Shown: one piece after another, positions 42,906-52,609 of the stretch
How positions within the stretch are numbered: the first letter of the stretch is position 1
Layout of the letters: each line of letters begins with the position of its first letter
From: Micromonospora sp. WMMD1155
GTDB lineage: Bacteria > Actinomycetota > Actinomycetes > Mycobacteriales > Micromonosporaceae
Length of the DNA: 64,000 bases
Assembly: GCF_029581275.1 (NCBI RefSeq)
Contig: NZ_CP120742.1
Coordinates: forward strand, 4,014,001 to 4,078,000
Reading direction: 5' to 3'
The notes under the pieces: generated by a model
The model's database searches: none
What the model was told of the DNA's origin: nothing
Seen by the model: only the letters and a program-made list of their open reading frames with translations
Translations under genes and position numbers: made by a program

Positions 42906-44186
42906 ATGCACACCCCTGAACACGAGGCACACCGGCTGGACGAGGCCGACCCGGGCCACCGGCACCTGTTCCACGTGCCGCCGGCCGACGGCGGCGACCA
43001 CCCCGAGGCGGCGTACCTCGCCGGTAACTCGCTCGGCCTGCAACCCCGGGCCACCCGCGACGAACTCCTCGCCGACCTGGACGCCTGGGGGCGGCTCGGC
43101 GTCGAGGGGCACCTCGAGGCGGAGCGCGCCTGGCTGCCGTACCACGAGCTGTTGACCGCACCGGCCGCCCGACTGGTCGGCGGCCGGCCCGCGGAGACCG
43201 TGGTGATGAACTCGCTCACCGTCAACCTGCACCTGCTGATGGTGAGTTTCTACCGCCCGGCCGGCGCCCGCACCCGCATCGTCATCGAGGACGCCGCGTT
43301 CCCCTCGGACAGCTACGCGGTGCGCAGCCAGGCCCGGTTCCACGGTCTGGACCCGGACGACACGGTGGTCCGGCTGCGCCCCCGCGACGGCGAGACATCG
43401 CTGCGCACCGAGGACGTGACCGACTACCTGGCCGCCGAGGGCGACCGGGTGGCCCTGGTGCTGCTCGGCGGGGTCAACTACCTCACCGGCGAGCTGCTGG
43501 ACATCCCGGTGATCACCGCTGCCGGTCGGGCCGCGGGCGCGGTGGTCGGTTGGGACCTGGCCCACGCGGTGGGCAACGTGCCGCTGGCCCTGCACGACTG
43601 GGACGTCGACTTCGCCGCCTGGTGCTCCTACAAGTACCTGAACTCCGGCCCGGGTGCCCTCGCCGGCGTCTTCGTGCACGAGCGGCACCTCGGTGATCCG
43701 GACCTGCCCCGCTTCGAGGGGTGGTGGAGCACCGCGGCGGCCACCCGGTTCGAGATGACCCCGGTGTCCCGGCCACCGGCCACTGTGGAGGCATGGCAGA
43801 TCTCCAACCCGCCGATCTTCGCGATGGGCCCGGTGCGTACCTCACTGGAGCTGTTCGACTCGGTCGGCATGCCCGCGTTGCGGGCCCGCAGCCTGCGGCT
43901 CACCGGCTGGTTGGAGTCGCTGCTCGACCAGGTCGTCGTCGACCGGCCGCTGCGCGTGGTCACCCCGCGCGACCCGGCCCGGCGTGGCTGCCAGCTCTCG
44001 GTGCGCATCGGGGCCGGCAGCGCCGCCGAGCTGACCAAACGCCTGCGGTACGAGCACGGCGTCATCGCCGACGCCCGGGAGCCGGACATCGTCCGGTTCG
44101 CCCCGGTGCCGCTCTACTCCACCTACCTCGACTGCTGGCGTGCGGCTGCCGCGTTGGCGGCGACGGTCGGGCAGGTGAACCCGTGA
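42906..44186 (+). CDS. kynU: Kynureninase
   Basis: 426 residues from ATG 42906. It is a PLP enzyme that splits kynurenine or 3-hydroxykynurenine to anthranilate or 3-hydroxyanthranilate plus alanine. Signatures: AAYLAGNSLGLQPRATRDEL, VVMNSLTVNLHLLMVSFYRP, VIEDAAFPSDSYAVRSQARF, VVGWDLAHAVGNVPLALHDW (Asp contacting PLP nitrogen) and AAWCSYKYLNSGPGALAGVF (Schiff-base Lys). GWWSTAAATRFEM and WQISNPPIFAMGPVRTSLEL follow as in the family. It overlaps kmo by 4 bases (GTGA). In this operon it most likely acts on 3-hydroxykynurenine. Confidence 0.97.
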   Translation: MHTPEHEAHRLDEADPGHRHLFHVPPADGGDHPEAAYLAGNSLGLQPRATRDELLADLDAWGRLGVEGHLEAERAWLPYHELLTAPAARLVGGRPAETVVMNSLTVNLHLLMVSFYRPAGARTRIVIEDAAFPSDSYAVRSQARFHGLDPDDTVVRLRPRDGETSLRTEDVTDYLAAEGDRVALVLLGGVNYLTGELLDIPVITAAGRAAGAVVGWDLAHAVGNVPLALHDWDVDFAAWCSYKYLNSGPGALAGVFVHERHLGDPDLPRFEGWWSTAAATRFEMTPVSRPPATVEAWQISNPPIFAMGPVRTSLELFDSVGMPALRARSLRLTGWLESLLDQVVVDRPLRVVTPRDPARRGCQLSVRIGAGSAAELTKRLRYEHGVIADAREPDIVRFAPVPLYSTYLDCWRAAAALAATVGQVNP

Positions 44187-45520
44187 CCGCGCGGCGCGAC
44201 GAGATCGCGATCATCGGCGCCGGGCTGGCCGGCTGTCTGGCCGCCTGCTTCCTGGCCCGGCGGGGCTACCCGGTGGCCCTCTACGAGCGCCGGTCCGACC
44301 CGCGCGACGGCACGGCCGAGCGGGGCCGTTCGATCAACCTGGCGCTCTCCGAGCGGGGCCTGGACGCCCTGCGCCGGATCGGGCTCGCCGAGCAGGTGAT
44401 GACCGACGCGTTGCCGATGCGGGGCCGGATGATCCACCCGGTCGAGGGGGAGCAGCAGTTCCAGTCGTACAGTGCCGCCGGTGACCGGGCGATCAACTCG
44501 ATCAGCCGGGGCGCGCTGAACAACGCCCTGCTGGACGAGGCCGCCGCCCTGCCCGGCGTGCGGGTCGTCTTCGACCACCGCCTCGTCGGGCTGGACCCGA
44601 CCGACGGCTCGCTCAGCTTCGACACCCCGCAGGGCACCGTCGCGGCCAAGGCGTCGGTCGTGCTGGGCGCCGACGGCGCCGGGTCCGCGGTGCGGGGGCA
44701 GTTGCTCGCGTACGGGCTGCTGGACGAGAGCGTGGACTTCCTCGACTACGGCTACAAGGAGTTGACGATCCCGCCGCTGGGCGGGGACTTCGCCCTGGAC
44801 CCGGACGCCCTGCACATCTGGCCGCGCGGCACCTCCATGATGATCGCCCTGCCGAATCCGGACCGGTCCTTCACCTGCACGCTGTTCTGGCCCAACGACG
44901 GCGCCGGAAGCTTCGCCTCGCTGACCGGCCCGGCGGAGATCGAACGGCACTTCGCCGACCACTACCCGGACGTCGTCCCGCTGGCCCCGAACCTGGTCGA
45001 CGACTACCAGCACAACCCGGTGGGCGTGCTCGGCACGGTCCGCTGCACCCCCTGGCAGGTCAACGGGACCGTCGGCCTGCTCGGTGACGCGGCGCACGCG
45101 ATCGTGCCCTTCTACGGTCAGGGCGCCAACTGCGCGTTCGAGGACGTGGTCGAGCTGGACCGCTGCCTGGACGAGTGCGCCGACGACTGGGCGGCGGCGC
45201 TGCCGCTGTTCCAGCGACGCCGGCAGGAGAACGCCGAGGCCATCGCGACGATGGCGTTGACCAACTTCGTGGAGATGCGGGACAAGGTCGCCTCGCCCGT
45301 CTTCCAGGCCCGACGGCGGGTGGAGCACGCGTTGGAACGCGCCCTGCCCGGCCGGTACGTTTCGCAGTACGAGTTGGTGTCGTTCTCCACCACCCCGTAC
45401 GCCGAGGTGCGCCGCCGGGTGCGCCGACAGCACCGGGTGCTCGGCGCGGTCGTCGGCGGAGCCGCGGTGCTGCTGGTCGGCGCGATCGGCGCGGCGCTGA
45501 GTCGAGGGAGGCGCGGATGA
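44183..45520 (+). CDS. kmo: Kynurenine 3-monooxygenase with C-terminal membrane anchor
   Basis: 445 residues from GTG 44183. It is an FAD-dependent aromatic hydroxylase: IAIIGAGLAGCLAACFLARR (dinucleotide-binding), AERGRSINLALSERGLDALR (kynurenine-specific R-S-I-N-L-A-L-S), VVLGADGAGSAVRGQLLAYG, LDYGYKELTIPPLGGDFALD, GTVGLLGDAAHAIVPFYGQG (FAD ribityl GD motif) and ALTNFVEMRDKVASPVFQAR. The last 27 residues form a hydrophobic helix (VLGAVVGGAAVLLVGAIGAA) with a basic RGRRG end, so the enzyme is probably membrane-bound, as the eukaryotic one is. It overlaps the next gene by 4 bases. Confidence 0.97.
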   Translation: MTARRDEIAIIGAGLAGCLAACFLARRGYPVALYERRSDPRDGTAERGRSINLALSERGLDALRRIGLAEQVMTDALPMRGRMIHPVEGEQQFQSYSAAGDRAINSISRGALNNALLDEAAALPGVRVVFDHRLVGLDPTDGSLSFDTPQGTVAAKASVVLGADGAGSAVRGQLLAYGLLDESVDFLDYGYKELTIPPLGGDFALDPDALHIWPRGTSMMIALPNPDRSFTCTLFWPNDGAGSFASLTGPAEIERHFADHYPDVVPLAPNLVDDYQHNPVGVLGTVRCTPWQVNGTVGLLGDAAHAIVPFYGQGANCAFEDVVELDRCLDECADDWAAALPLFQRRRQENAEAIATMALTNFVEMRDKVASPVFQARRRVEHALERALPGRYVSQYELVSFSTTPYAEVRRRVRRQHRVLGAVVGGAAVLLVGAIGAALSRGRRG

Positions 45521-47025
45521 CCGGCAACTGGGATCCACGACTGATGACCGGCCACGGGAACGGCGACCCGCAGCGGTTGCGTAACTTCGTCGCCGGCGAG
45601 TTCGTCGACGGTGGGTCGACGTTCACGAAGGTCAGCCCGGTGACCGGCGACCCGGTCTTCGCGGTGGACGAGGCGTCGAAGTCCACGGTGGACGACGCGG
45701 TGGCCGCCGCGCGGGCGGCGCTGCGCGGGCCGTGGGGCCGGATGGGGGAGCGGGAACGCGCCGAGGTGCTGCGCCGGGTCGCCGACGAGCTGGAGCGCCG
45801 CTTCGACGACCTGGTCACCGCCGAGGTCGCCGACACCGGCAAGTCCATCTCCCAGGCCCGCACACTGGACATCCCCCGTGGCGTGGCGAACTTCCGGGCG
45901 TTCGCGGAGATCGTGGCGACCGCGCCCACCGAGTCGTTCACGACCGTCACCCCGACCGGCGGTCGGGCGCTCAACTACGCGCTGCGGAAGCCGGTCGGCG
46001 TGGTCGCGGTCATCGTGCCGTGGAACCTGCCGCTGCTGCTGCTCACCTGGAAGGTCGCGCCCGCGTTGGCCTGTGGCAACGCGGTGGTGGTCAAACCCAG
46101 CGAGGAGACGCCCGCCTCGGCGACGCTGCTCGCCGAGGTGATGGCCGCGGCAGGCGTGCCGGAGGGCGTGTTCAACCTGGTGCACGGGTTCGGGCCGGAC
46201 TCGGCGGGGGAGTTCCTCACCCGCCACCCGGGCGTGGACGCGATCACCTTCACCGGCGAGTCGGCCACCGGCGGCGCGATCATGCGGGCCGCCGCCGACG
46301 GTGTGAAGGCGGTCAGTTTCGAGTTGGGCGGCAAGAACGCCGGCCTGGTCTTCGCCGACGCCGACCTGGACGCCGCGGTGGCCGGCTCGGTGCGGTCCAG
46401 CTTCACCAACGGCGGCCAGGTGTGCCTGTGTACCGAACGCATCTACGTGCAGCGCCCGGTCTTCGAGGAGTTCACCGCCCGGCTGGCGAAGCGGGCCGGC
46501 GAGCTGGCGTACGGCTGGCCGACCGACGAGGCGACCGCCACCATGCCGTTGATCTCCCACCAGCACCGGGCGAAGGTGCTCGGCGCGTACGACCTGGCCC
46601 GCTCCGAGGGCGCCGAGGTGCTGACCGGCGGCGGCTCGCCCACCTTCGGCGACGCCCGGGACGGCGGGTCGTACGTCCAGCCGACGGTGCTCACCGGGCT
46701 CGGGCCGGACGCCCGCACCAACCGGGAGGAGATCTTCGGCCCGGTGGTGCACGTGGCGCCGTTCGACACCGAGGACGAGGCGTACGCGTTGGCCAACGGC
46801 ACCGAGTACGGCCTGGCGGCGACGGTGTGGACCCGGGACGTGGGTGTCGCGCACCGGGCCGGCGTCCGGCTGGACGCCGGCATCGTCTGGGTCAACACCT
46901 GGTTCCTGCGTGACCTGCGGACCCCGTTCGGCGGGGTGAAGGCGTCCGGTATCGGTCGGGAGGGCGGCGTGCACTCGCTGAACTTCTACTCCGAACTCAC
47001 CAACGTCTGCGTGGACCTGTCGTGA
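45517..47025 (+). CDS. 2-Aminomuconate 6-semialdehyde dehydrogenase (aldehyde dehydrogenase family)
   Basis: 502 residues from ATG 45517 (ATGA overlap with kmo). The NAD-dependent aldehyde dehydrogenase fold is intact: VVAVIVPWNLPLLLLTWKVA, GNAVVVKPSEETPASATLLA, ITFTGESATGGAIMRAAADG, SFELGGKNAGLVFADADLDA (catalytic Glu), SSFTNGGQVCLCTERIYVQR (catalytic Cys), EEIFGPVVHVAPFDTEDEAY. Its position after kmo and before the meta-cleavage enzymes assigns it to oxidation of 2-aminomuconate semialdehyde to 2-aminomuconate. The family is certain; the substrate is from context. Confidence 0.92.
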   Translation: MTGNWDPRLMTGHGNGDPQRLRNFVAGEFVDGGSTFTKVSPVTGDPVFAVDEASKSTVDDAVAAARAALRGPWGRMGERERAEVLRRVADELERRFDDLVTAEVADTGKSISQARTLDIPRGVANFRAFAEIVATAPTESFTTVTPTGGRALNYALRKPVGVVAVIVPWNLPLLLLTWKVAPALACGNAVVVKPSEETPASATLLAEVMAAAGVPEGVFNLVHGFGPDSAGEFLTRHPGVDAITFTGESATGGAIMRAAADGVKAVSFELGGKNAGLVFADADLDAAVAGSVRSSFTNGGQVCLCTERIYVQRPVFEEFTARLAKRAGELAYGWPTDEATATMPLISHQHRAKVLGAYDLARSEGAEVLTGGGSPTFGDARDGGSYVQPTVLTGLGPDARTNREEIFGPVVHVAPFDTEDEAYALANGTEYGLAATVWTRDVGVAHRAGVRLDAGIVWVNTWFLRDLRTPFGGVKASGIGREGGVHSLNFYSELTNVCVDLS

Positions 47026-47837
47026 GCGAGGGAGCGAGCGTGGAAGCTGACATCGAGGCCGCCAACCGGGAGCTGGCCGACGCCCGCAGCACCGGCAAGC
47101 CGTGCCCGCCGCTGCGCGGGCGGCTGCTGCCGGAGGGGGACGTCGAGTCCGCGTACCGCGTGCAGCAACTCCAGGCGCGGGCCTGGCAGGGTCGCGGTGA
47201 ACGCCGGGTCGGCGCGAAGATCGGGTTGACGTCCCGGGCGGTGCAGGAGACCTTCGGGGTGTTCCAACCGGACTTCGGCATGCTGACCGACGCCATGGCG
47301 GTCGGTGACGGGGTCGAGGTGCCCATCGACCGGCTGCTCCAACCTCGGGTCGAGGCGGAGATCGCGTTCGTGCTCGACAAGGAGCTGTCGGATCCGCAGA
47401 TCACGACAGTCGACCTGATCCGGGCTGTCGACCACGTGCTGCCGGCGATCGAGATCGTCGATTCGCGCATCGCCGCCTGGGACATCTCCATCGTGGACAC
47501 CGTGGCCGACAACGCCTCCAGCGGGCTCTTCGTGCTCGGCACCACGCCGCGTCGGCTCGCCGACGTCGACCTGCGACTGTGCGGGATGGTGCTGGAGCAC
47601 GCCGGTGAGCCGGTCTCGGTCGGCGCGGGCGCGGCCTGCCTGGGCAACCCGCTGCACGCCCTGCACTGGCTGGCCGGCACCCTGGCCCGCGCCGGTGACC
47701 CGCTGCGCGCCGGGGACGTGGTGCTCTCCGGTGCACTCGGCCCGATGGTCCCGGTCACTCCCGGGGCCGCGTACGAGGCGCGGATCTCCGGGCTCGGCTC
47801 GGTGCGCACCTGCTTCAGCAAGGGAGGCGACAAGTGA
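47022..47837 (+). CDS. 2-Oxopent-4-enoate hydratase (MhpD/DmpE family)
   Basis: 271 residues from GTG 47022 (overlaps the dehydrogenase stop; GTG 47040 is an alternative). A fumarylacetoacetase-fold enzyme: [60 protein letters not shown] (metal-binding Glu pair), [35 protein letters not shown] and [20 protein letters not shown]. It adds water to 2-oxopent-4-enoate to give 4-hydroxy-2-oxovalerate. It is a paralogue of the decarboxylase at 49857; the two normally form a complex in meta-cleavage pathways. Confidence 0.92.
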   Translation: MSEGASVEADIEAANRELADARSTGKPCPPLRGRLLPEGDVESAYRVQQLQARAWQGRGERRVGAKIGLTSRAVQETFGVFQPDFGMLTDAMAVGDGVEVPIDRLLQPRVEAEIAFVLDKELSDPQITTVDLIRAVDHVLPAIEIVDSRIAAWDISIVDTVADNASSGLFVLGTTPRRLADVDLRLCGMVLEHAGEPVSVGAGAACLGNPLHALHWLAGTLARAGDPLRAGDVVLSGALGPMVPVTPGAAYEARISGLGSVRTCFSKGGDK

Positions 47838-48766
47838 CCACCGGGGTGGCGGTGCTCGGTTCCGGAAACATCGGGACCGACCTGATGATCAAGGTTCTTC
47901 GGCTGAGTGACAGCCTGCGGATGGTGGCGATGGCCGGCATCGACCCGGCCTCCGACGGTCTGGCCCGGGCCCGCCGACTCGGCGTGGCCACCACCGCCGA
48001 CGGCGTGGACGGGCTGGTCGCGATGCCCGAGTTCGCCGACGTCGAGCTGGTCTTCGACGCCACCTCGGCCGGGGCGCACCGACACCACGACGAGGTGCTG
48101 CGGGCACATGGCCGGACCGTCGTCGACCTGACCCCGGCCGCGCTCGGCCCGTACGTGGTGCCGCCGGTCAACCTGGACGAGCACCTGCACGAGCCGAACG
48201 TCAACATGGTGACCTGCGGCGGGCAGGCGACCGTGCCGATCGTCGCCGCGGTCCGCCGGGTCACCCCGGTCGCGTACGGGGAGATCGTCGCCTCGATCGC
48301 GTCGAAGTCCGCCGGTCCGGGCACCCGCGCCAACATCGACGAGTTCACCGAGACCACGGCCCGGGCCATCGAGGTGGTCGGCGGGGCCGAACGCGGCAAG
48401 GCGATCATCGTGCTGAACCCGGCCGACCCGCCGCTGCTCATGCGCGACACCGTCTACTGCCTCTGCCCGGACGCCGACGCCGACCGCAGCGCCATCGCCG
48501 CCTCGGTCACCGAGATGGTCGCCGCGGTGCAGGAGTACGTCCCCGGGTACCGGCTCAAGCAGGACGTGCAGTTCGACCGGGTCGAGGCGTACCTGCCGAC
48601 GCTCGGGCGTCAGCTCACCGCCCTGCAGGTGTCGGTGTTCCTGGAGGTCTCCGGCGCCGGGCACTACCTGCCCGCGTACGCCGGGAACCTGGACATCATG
48701 ACCTCCGCCGCGCTGCGTACCGCGGAGCGGCTGGTCGCCCTGCGCTCGACGGGAGCGGTGGCATGA
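47834..48766 (+). CDS. Acetaldehyde dehydrogenase (acylating), MhpF/DmpF
   Basis: 310 residues from GTG 47834 ([20 protein letters not shown] in translation). NAD-binding [60 protein letters not shown] followed by [16 protein letters not shown] with the catalytic Cys, and [20 protein letters not shown] with [20 protein letters not shown]. It converts acetaldehyde to acetyl-CoA and works in a channelled complex with the aldolase encoded next (overlap of 4 bases), which keeps toxic acetaldehyde from escaping. Confidence 0.97.
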   Translation: MTTGVAVLGSGNIGTDLMIKVLRLSDSLRMVAMAGIDPASDGLARARRLGVATTADGVDGLVAMPEFADVELVFDATSAGAHRHHDEVLRAHGRTVVDLTPAALGPYVVPPVNLDEHLHEPNVNMVTCGGQATVPIVAAVRRVTPVAYGEIVASIASKSAGPGTRANIDEFTETTARAIEVVGGAERGKAIIVLNPADPPLLMRDTVYCLCPDADADRSAIAASVTEMVAAVQEYVPGYRLKQDVQFDRVEAYLPTLGRQLTALQVSVFLEVSGAGHYLPAYAGNLDIMTSAALRTAERLVALRSTGAVA

Positions 48767-49860
48767 CCGACCTGTACATCCAGGACGTGACCCTGCGCGA
48801 CGGCATGCACGCCATCGCCCACCGGTACACGGTCGACCAGGTGCGGACGATCGCCGCCGCGTTGGACGCCGCCGGGGTGGCCGCCATCGAGGTGGCGCAC
48901 GGTGACGGGCTCGCCGGGTCCAGCGTCAACTACGGTCACGGCGCGGCGAGCGACGCCGACTGGATCTCCGCCGCGGCCGAGGTGCTGACCACGGCGAAGC
49001 TGACCACGCTGCTGCTGCCCGGCATCGGCACCATCGCCGACCTGAAGGCGGCGAAGGCGCTCGGGGTGACCAGCGTGCGCATCGCCACGCACTGCACCGA
49101 GGCGGACATCAGTGCCCAACACATCTCCTGGGCCCGGGAGAACGGCATGGACGTCGCCGGGTTCCTGATGATGTCGCACCTGAACGATCCGGCGGGGCTG
49201 GCCGGGCAGGCCAAGCTGATGGAGTCGTACGGGGCGCACTGCGTCTACGTCACCGACTCCGGTGGCCGCCTGCTGATGTCCGACGTGGCGCAGCGGGTCG
49301 ACGCGTACCGGCAGGTCCTCGCGCCGGAGACGCAGATCGGCATCCACGCCCACCACAACCTGTCGCTCGGTGTCGCCAACAGCGTGCTCGCCGTCGAGCA
49401 CGGCCGGGTCACCGGCTCCGGGCCGGCCGGCCCCGACGCCCCGAACGGCCGGACGGTCCGGGTCGACGCCTCCCTCGCCGGCATGGGCGCGGGCGCCGGC
49501 AACGCGCCGCTGGAGGTCTTCGTCGCGGTCGCCGAGCTGCACGGCTGGAAGCACGGCTGCGACGTGTTCGCGCTGATGGACGCGGCTGACGACATCGTCC
49601 GCCCGTTGCAGGACCGGCCGGTCCAGGTGGACCGGGAGACGCTCTCCCTGGGGTACGCGGGTGTCTACTCCAGCTTCCTGCGGCACGCCGAGCGGGCCTC
49701 GGCGAAGTACGGCGTGGACGTCCGGTCGATCCTGGTCGAGCTGGGCCGCCGCCGGATGGTCGGCGGCCAGGAGGACATGATCGTGGACGTGGCACTCGAC
49801 CTGGCCGGCACGGAGCGTTCGCGTGACCCGCGGTCGCGGACGGAGGATGACGCAGCATGA
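48763..49860 (+). CDS. 4-Hydroxy-2-oxovalerate aldolase, MhpE/DmpG
   Basis: 365 residues from ATG 48763 (ATGA overlap). A TIM-barrel class II aldolase: [20 protein letters not shown] (metal-binding R-D-G), [80 protein letters not shown] (metal His-x-His) and [20 protein letters not shown], with the C-terminal communication domain [20 protein letters not shown]. It cleaves 4-hydroxy-2-oxovalerate to pyruvate and acetaldehyde, passing the latter to the dehydrogenase. Confidence 0.97.
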   Translation: MTDLYIQDVTLRDGMHAIAHRYTVDQVRTIAAALDAAGVAAIEVAHGDGLAGSSVNYGHGAASDADWISAAAEVLTTAKLTTLLLPGIGTIADLKAAKALGVTSVRIATHCTEADISAQHISWARENGMDVAGFLMMSHLNDPAGLAGQAKLMESYGAHCVYVTDSGGRLLMSDVAQRVDAYRQVLAPETQIGIHAHHNLSLGVANSVLAVEHGRVTGSGPAGPDAPNGRTVRVDASLAGMGAGAGNAPLEVFVAVAELHGWKHGCDVFALMDAADDIVRPLQDRPVQVDRETLSLGYAGVYSSFLRHAERASAKYGVDVRSILVELGRRRMVGGQEDMIVDVALDLAGTERSRDPRSRTEDDAA

Positions 49861-50630
49861 TCGGACCGGACATCGCGGGGATCGCCGAGAAGCTGGGGGC
49901 GGCGGCCGGAACGGCCACCGCGATCCCGCAACTCGCCGCCGAGACCGGCCTCGACGTGGACGCCGCGTACGCCGTGCAGGCCGCGCTGATCCAGCGCCGG
50001 GTCGACGCCGGTGAGCGGCTGGTCGGGCTGAAGATGGGGCTGACCAGCAGGGCGAAGATGGCCCAGGTCGGTGTGGACGAGGTGATCTGGGGGCGGATCA
50101 CCAACGCGATGCGGGTGCCCGACGGTGGCGTGGTGGACCCGTCCGCGTACATCCATCCCCGGGTCGAGCCGGAGGTGGCGTTCCTGCTGGACCGGTTGCC
50201 CGAGCCGGGTGAGCCGATCGGCGACTTCGCCGACGCGGTCCGCGCGGTCGCCCCGGCCATCGAGCTGATCGACTCCCGGTACGCGGACTTCCGCTTCTCG
50301 CTGCCGGACGTGATCGCCGACAACACCTCGGCCGCCGCGTTCGTGATCGGGGCGTGGTCACCGGTGCCGGCGGGCCTGGACAATCTCGGTGTGCTGCTGG
50401 AGGTCGACGGCCGCGTGGCGCAGGTCGGCTCGACGGCCGCGATCCTCGGTGATCCGCGCCGGGCGCTCGACGAGGGCATCCGGCTGGCCGGGCGGCACGG
50501 TGTGCGGTTGGAGTCCGGGTGGGTCTTCCTGGCCGGGGCCGCCACCGCGGCCGTTCCGCTGCGTCCGGGTGCACACGTCCGGGCGGTGGTCGAGAAGCTC
50601 GGCACCGCGTCGCTGCGGGCGTCGTCGTGA
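49857..50630 (+). CDS. 4-Oxalocrotonate decarboxylase-like (DmpH family)
   Basis: 257 residues from ATG 49857 (ATGA overlap). Paralogous to the hydratase: [111 protein letters not shown] and [20 protein letters not shown]. The V-x-x-x-x-I-W-G-R-I-T-N segment is typical of the decarboxylase branch (x-I-x-G-x-L-T-D-x-M). It decarboxylates 2-oxohex-3-enedioate (4-oxalocrotonate) to 2-oxopent-4-enoate. Telling it from the hydratase by sequence is imperfect, but a pathway needs one of each. Confidence 0.87.
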   Translation: MIGPDIAGIAEKLGAAAGTATAIPQLAAETGLDVDAAYAVQAALIQRRVDAGERLVGLKMGLTSRAKMAQVGVDEVIWGRITNAMRVPDGGVVDPSAYIHPRVEPEVAFLLDRLPEPGEPIGDFADAVRAVAPAIELIDSRYADFRFSLPDVIADNTSAAAFVIGAWSPVPAGLDNLGVLLEVDGRVAQVGSTAAILGDPRRALDEGIRLAGRHGVRLESGWVFLAGAATAAVPLRPGAHVRAVVEKLGTASLRASS

Positions 50631-51049
50631 CCGCGCGGGTCGTCGCCGGGAAGGCGGTTCCTCGGGGGGCGTTTCCGCACGTCAAGGTCGCGGGCGGGTT
50701 CGTCTTCGTCTCGGGTACGTCGTCACGGCGGCCGGACAACAGCTTCGCCGGTGTCGAGGTGGACGAACTCGGCACGACCAACCTGGACATCCGGGTGCAG
50801 ACGCGGGCCGTCATCGAGAACGTGCGGGACCTGCTGCGCTCGGTCGGCGCGGACCTCACCGACCTCGTCCAGGTGACGTCCTACCTGGTGAACATGAACG
50901 ACTTCGGTGGTTACAACGAGGTGTGGGCGGAGTTCTTCGACGCGTCCGGGCCGACCCGTACGACGGTGGCGGTGCACCAGTTGCCGCACCCGCACCTGCT
51001 CATCGAGATCCAGGCCGTGGCCCTTCTTCCCTCGGGAGGTCAGTCGTGA
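50627..51049 (+). CDS. Rid-family protein, probable 2-aminomuconate deaminase
   Basis: 140 residues from GTG 50627 (GTGA overlap). Rid/YjgF fold: [80 protein letters not shown] and [20 protein letters not shown], which keeps the substrate-carboxylate-binding Arg in P-T-R-T-T-V and the Glu in L-L-I-E-I. Characterised 2-aminomuconate deaminases of nitrobenzoate and aminophenol pathways belong to this family. Here it fills the only missing chemical step between the aldehyde dehydrogenase product and 4-oxalocrotonate. Confidence 0.9.
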   Translation: MTARVVAGKAVPRGAFPHVKVAGGFVFVSGTSSRRPDNSFAGVEVDELGTTNLDIRVQTRAVIENVRDLLRSVGADLTDLVQVTSYLVNMNDFGGYNEVWAEFFDASGPTRTTVAVHQLPHPHLLIEIQAVALLPSGGQS

Positions 51050-51570
51050 GTGAGATCGCCGAACCCTTCAGCTTTCCGGGCTGGATCGCTGACAACCAGC
51101 ACCTGTTGAAGCCGCCGGTGGGCAACAAGGAGATGTTCCCCGGCGGGGACGACTTCATCGTGATGGTGGTGGGCGGGCCCAACCAGCGCACCGACTTCCA
51201 CGTGGACCCGTACGAGGAGTTCTTCTACCAGGTCAAGGGCAACATGCACATCAACCTGATGACCCCGGAAGGGCCGCGTACGGTGCACGTACGCGAGGGT
51301 CAGATGTGGATGTTGCCGCGCAACACCCCGCACTCCCCGCAGCGGCCGGAGGCCGGCTCGATCGGTGTGGTCGTCGAGCGGGTCCGTGAGGAGGGCACGC
51401 TGGAGACCTTCCAGTGGTACTGCCCCGAGTGCGGCAACAAGGTGCACGAGGTGGAGTTGCAGGTCCGCGACATCGCCGCCGATCTCCCGCCGGTGTTCCA
51501 GGCGTTCTACGCCGACGAGGCGGCGCGTACCTGCGCTGACTGCGGCACCCTGCACCCGGGCAAGGGCTGA
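51046..51570 (+). CDS. nbaC: 3-Hydroxyanthranilate 3,4-dioxygenase
   Basis: 174 residues from GTG 51046, after CGGGAGG and overlapping the Rid stop. Cupin iron enzyme: [60 protein letters not shown] (His and Glu ligands) and [20 protein letters not shown] (second His). The C-terminus carries the bacterial-type rubredoxin-like site, two CxxC pairs in WYCPECGNK and [11 protein letters not shown]. It opens 3-hydroxyanthranilate to 2-amino-3-carboxymuconate semialdehyde. Length and both iron sites are intact. Confidence 0.97.
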   Translation: MSEIAEPFSFPGWIADNQHLLKPPVGNKEMFPGGDDFIVMVVGGPNQRTDFHVDPYEEFFYQVKGNMHINLMTPEGPRTVHVREGQMWMLPRNTPHSPQRPEAGSIGVVVERVREEGTLETFQWYCPECGNKVHEVELQVRDIAADLPPVFQAFYADEAARTCADCGTLHPGKG

Positions 51571-52580
51571 TGCCCGGAGGTGTGGTCGACGTGCACACCC
51601 ACGTCGTACCGAAGGGGTGGCCGGACCTCGGCGCGGCGTGCGGTGGGTCCGGCTGGCCGTGGTTGCGGGTCGACTCCGAGCGGGCCGCCATGATCATGGT
51701 GGGGGAGACGGAGTTCCGCCCGGTCGGCGCGGAGTGCTGGGACGCGTCGACGCGACTGGCCGACATGGACGCCGACGGCGTGGACGTGCAGGTGGTCTCA
51801 CCCACCCCGGTCTTCTTCGGCTACGACCGCCCGGCCGACCAGGCGGTGAAGGTCGCCCGGATCTTCAACGACCTGACCCTGGAGGTCACAGCCGCCGGTG
51901 GCGACCGGCTGGTGCCGTTCTGTCAGGTGCCGCTCCAGGACCCGGACGTCGCCTGCGCCGAGCTGGATCGCAGCCTGGCCGCCGGACACGTGGGCGTGGA
52001 GATCGGCAACCACGTCGGCGACCGGGATCTGGACGACGCCGGCGTGGTCACCTTCCTCCAGCACTGCGCCGAGGTGGGCGCGCCCGTCTTCGTCCACCCG
52101 TGGGACATGCCCGACGGTCCACGGCTGGACCGCTGGATGGCCCGTTGGCTCACCGGGATGCCCGCCGAGACGCACCTGTCGGTGCTGGCGATGATCCTGG
52201 GCGGTGTCTTCGACCGGGTGCCCGAGACGCTGCGGATCTGCTTCGCGCACGGCGGTGGCAGCTTCCCGTTCTGGCTCGGCCGCGCCGACAACGCCTGGCA
52301 CCGCCGGGGCGACCTGGTGCGGGGCGCGTCCGTCGCCCCGCCCAGCAGCTACGTCGACCGGTTCCTCGTCGACTCAGTGGTCTTCGCGGCGCCCGCGCTG
52401 CGGCTGCTGGTCGACACGATGGGGGAGGACCGGGTGCTGGTCGGCAGCGACTACCCGTACCCGCTGGGTGAACGGCCGGCCGGCGCGGTGGTTCGCGACG
52501 CGGACTTCCTCAGCGACGACCAGCGCGCGAAGCTCCTGTCCGCCAACGCCCTGCGCTTCCTCGGCGAGTCGGGTATATAA
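51570..52580 (+). CDS. nbaD: 2-Amino-3-carboxymuconate-6-semialdehyde decarboxylase (ACMSD)
   Basis: 336 residues from ATG 51570 (TGATG overlap of one base). Amidohydrolase fold with a zinc site: VVDVHTHVVPKGWPDLGAAC (H-x-H), STRLADMDADGVDVQVVSPT, EIGNHVGDRDLDDAGVVTFL, APVFVHPWDMPDGPRLDRWM (zinc His), RICFAHGGGSFPFWLGRADN and RVLVGSDYPYPLGERPAGAV (catalytic Asp). It removes CO2 from the ring-cleavage product, steering flux to 2-aminomuconate instead of quinolinate and NAD. Last gene of the operon; no clear hairpin follows before the next gene 29 bases away. Confidence 0.97.
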   Translation: MPGGVVDVHTHVVPKGWPDLGAACGGSGWPWLRVDSERAAMIMVGETEFRPVGAECWDASTRLADMDADGVDVQVVSPTPVFFGYDRPADQAVKVARIFNDLTLEVTAAGGDRLVPFCQVPLQDPDVACAELDRSLAAGHVGVEIGNHVGDRDLDDAGVVTFLQHCAEVGAPVFVHPWDMPDGPRLDRWMARWLTGMPAETHLSVLAMILGGVFDRVPETLRICFAHGGGSFPFWLGRADNAWHRRGDLVRGASVAPPSSYVDRFLVDSVVFAAPALRLLVDTMGEDRVLVGSDYPYPLGERPAGAVVRDADFLSDDQRAKLLSANALRFLGESGI

Positions 52581-52609
52581 AGACGACCCCTCGTGGATAT
52601 ACTGCGCGC

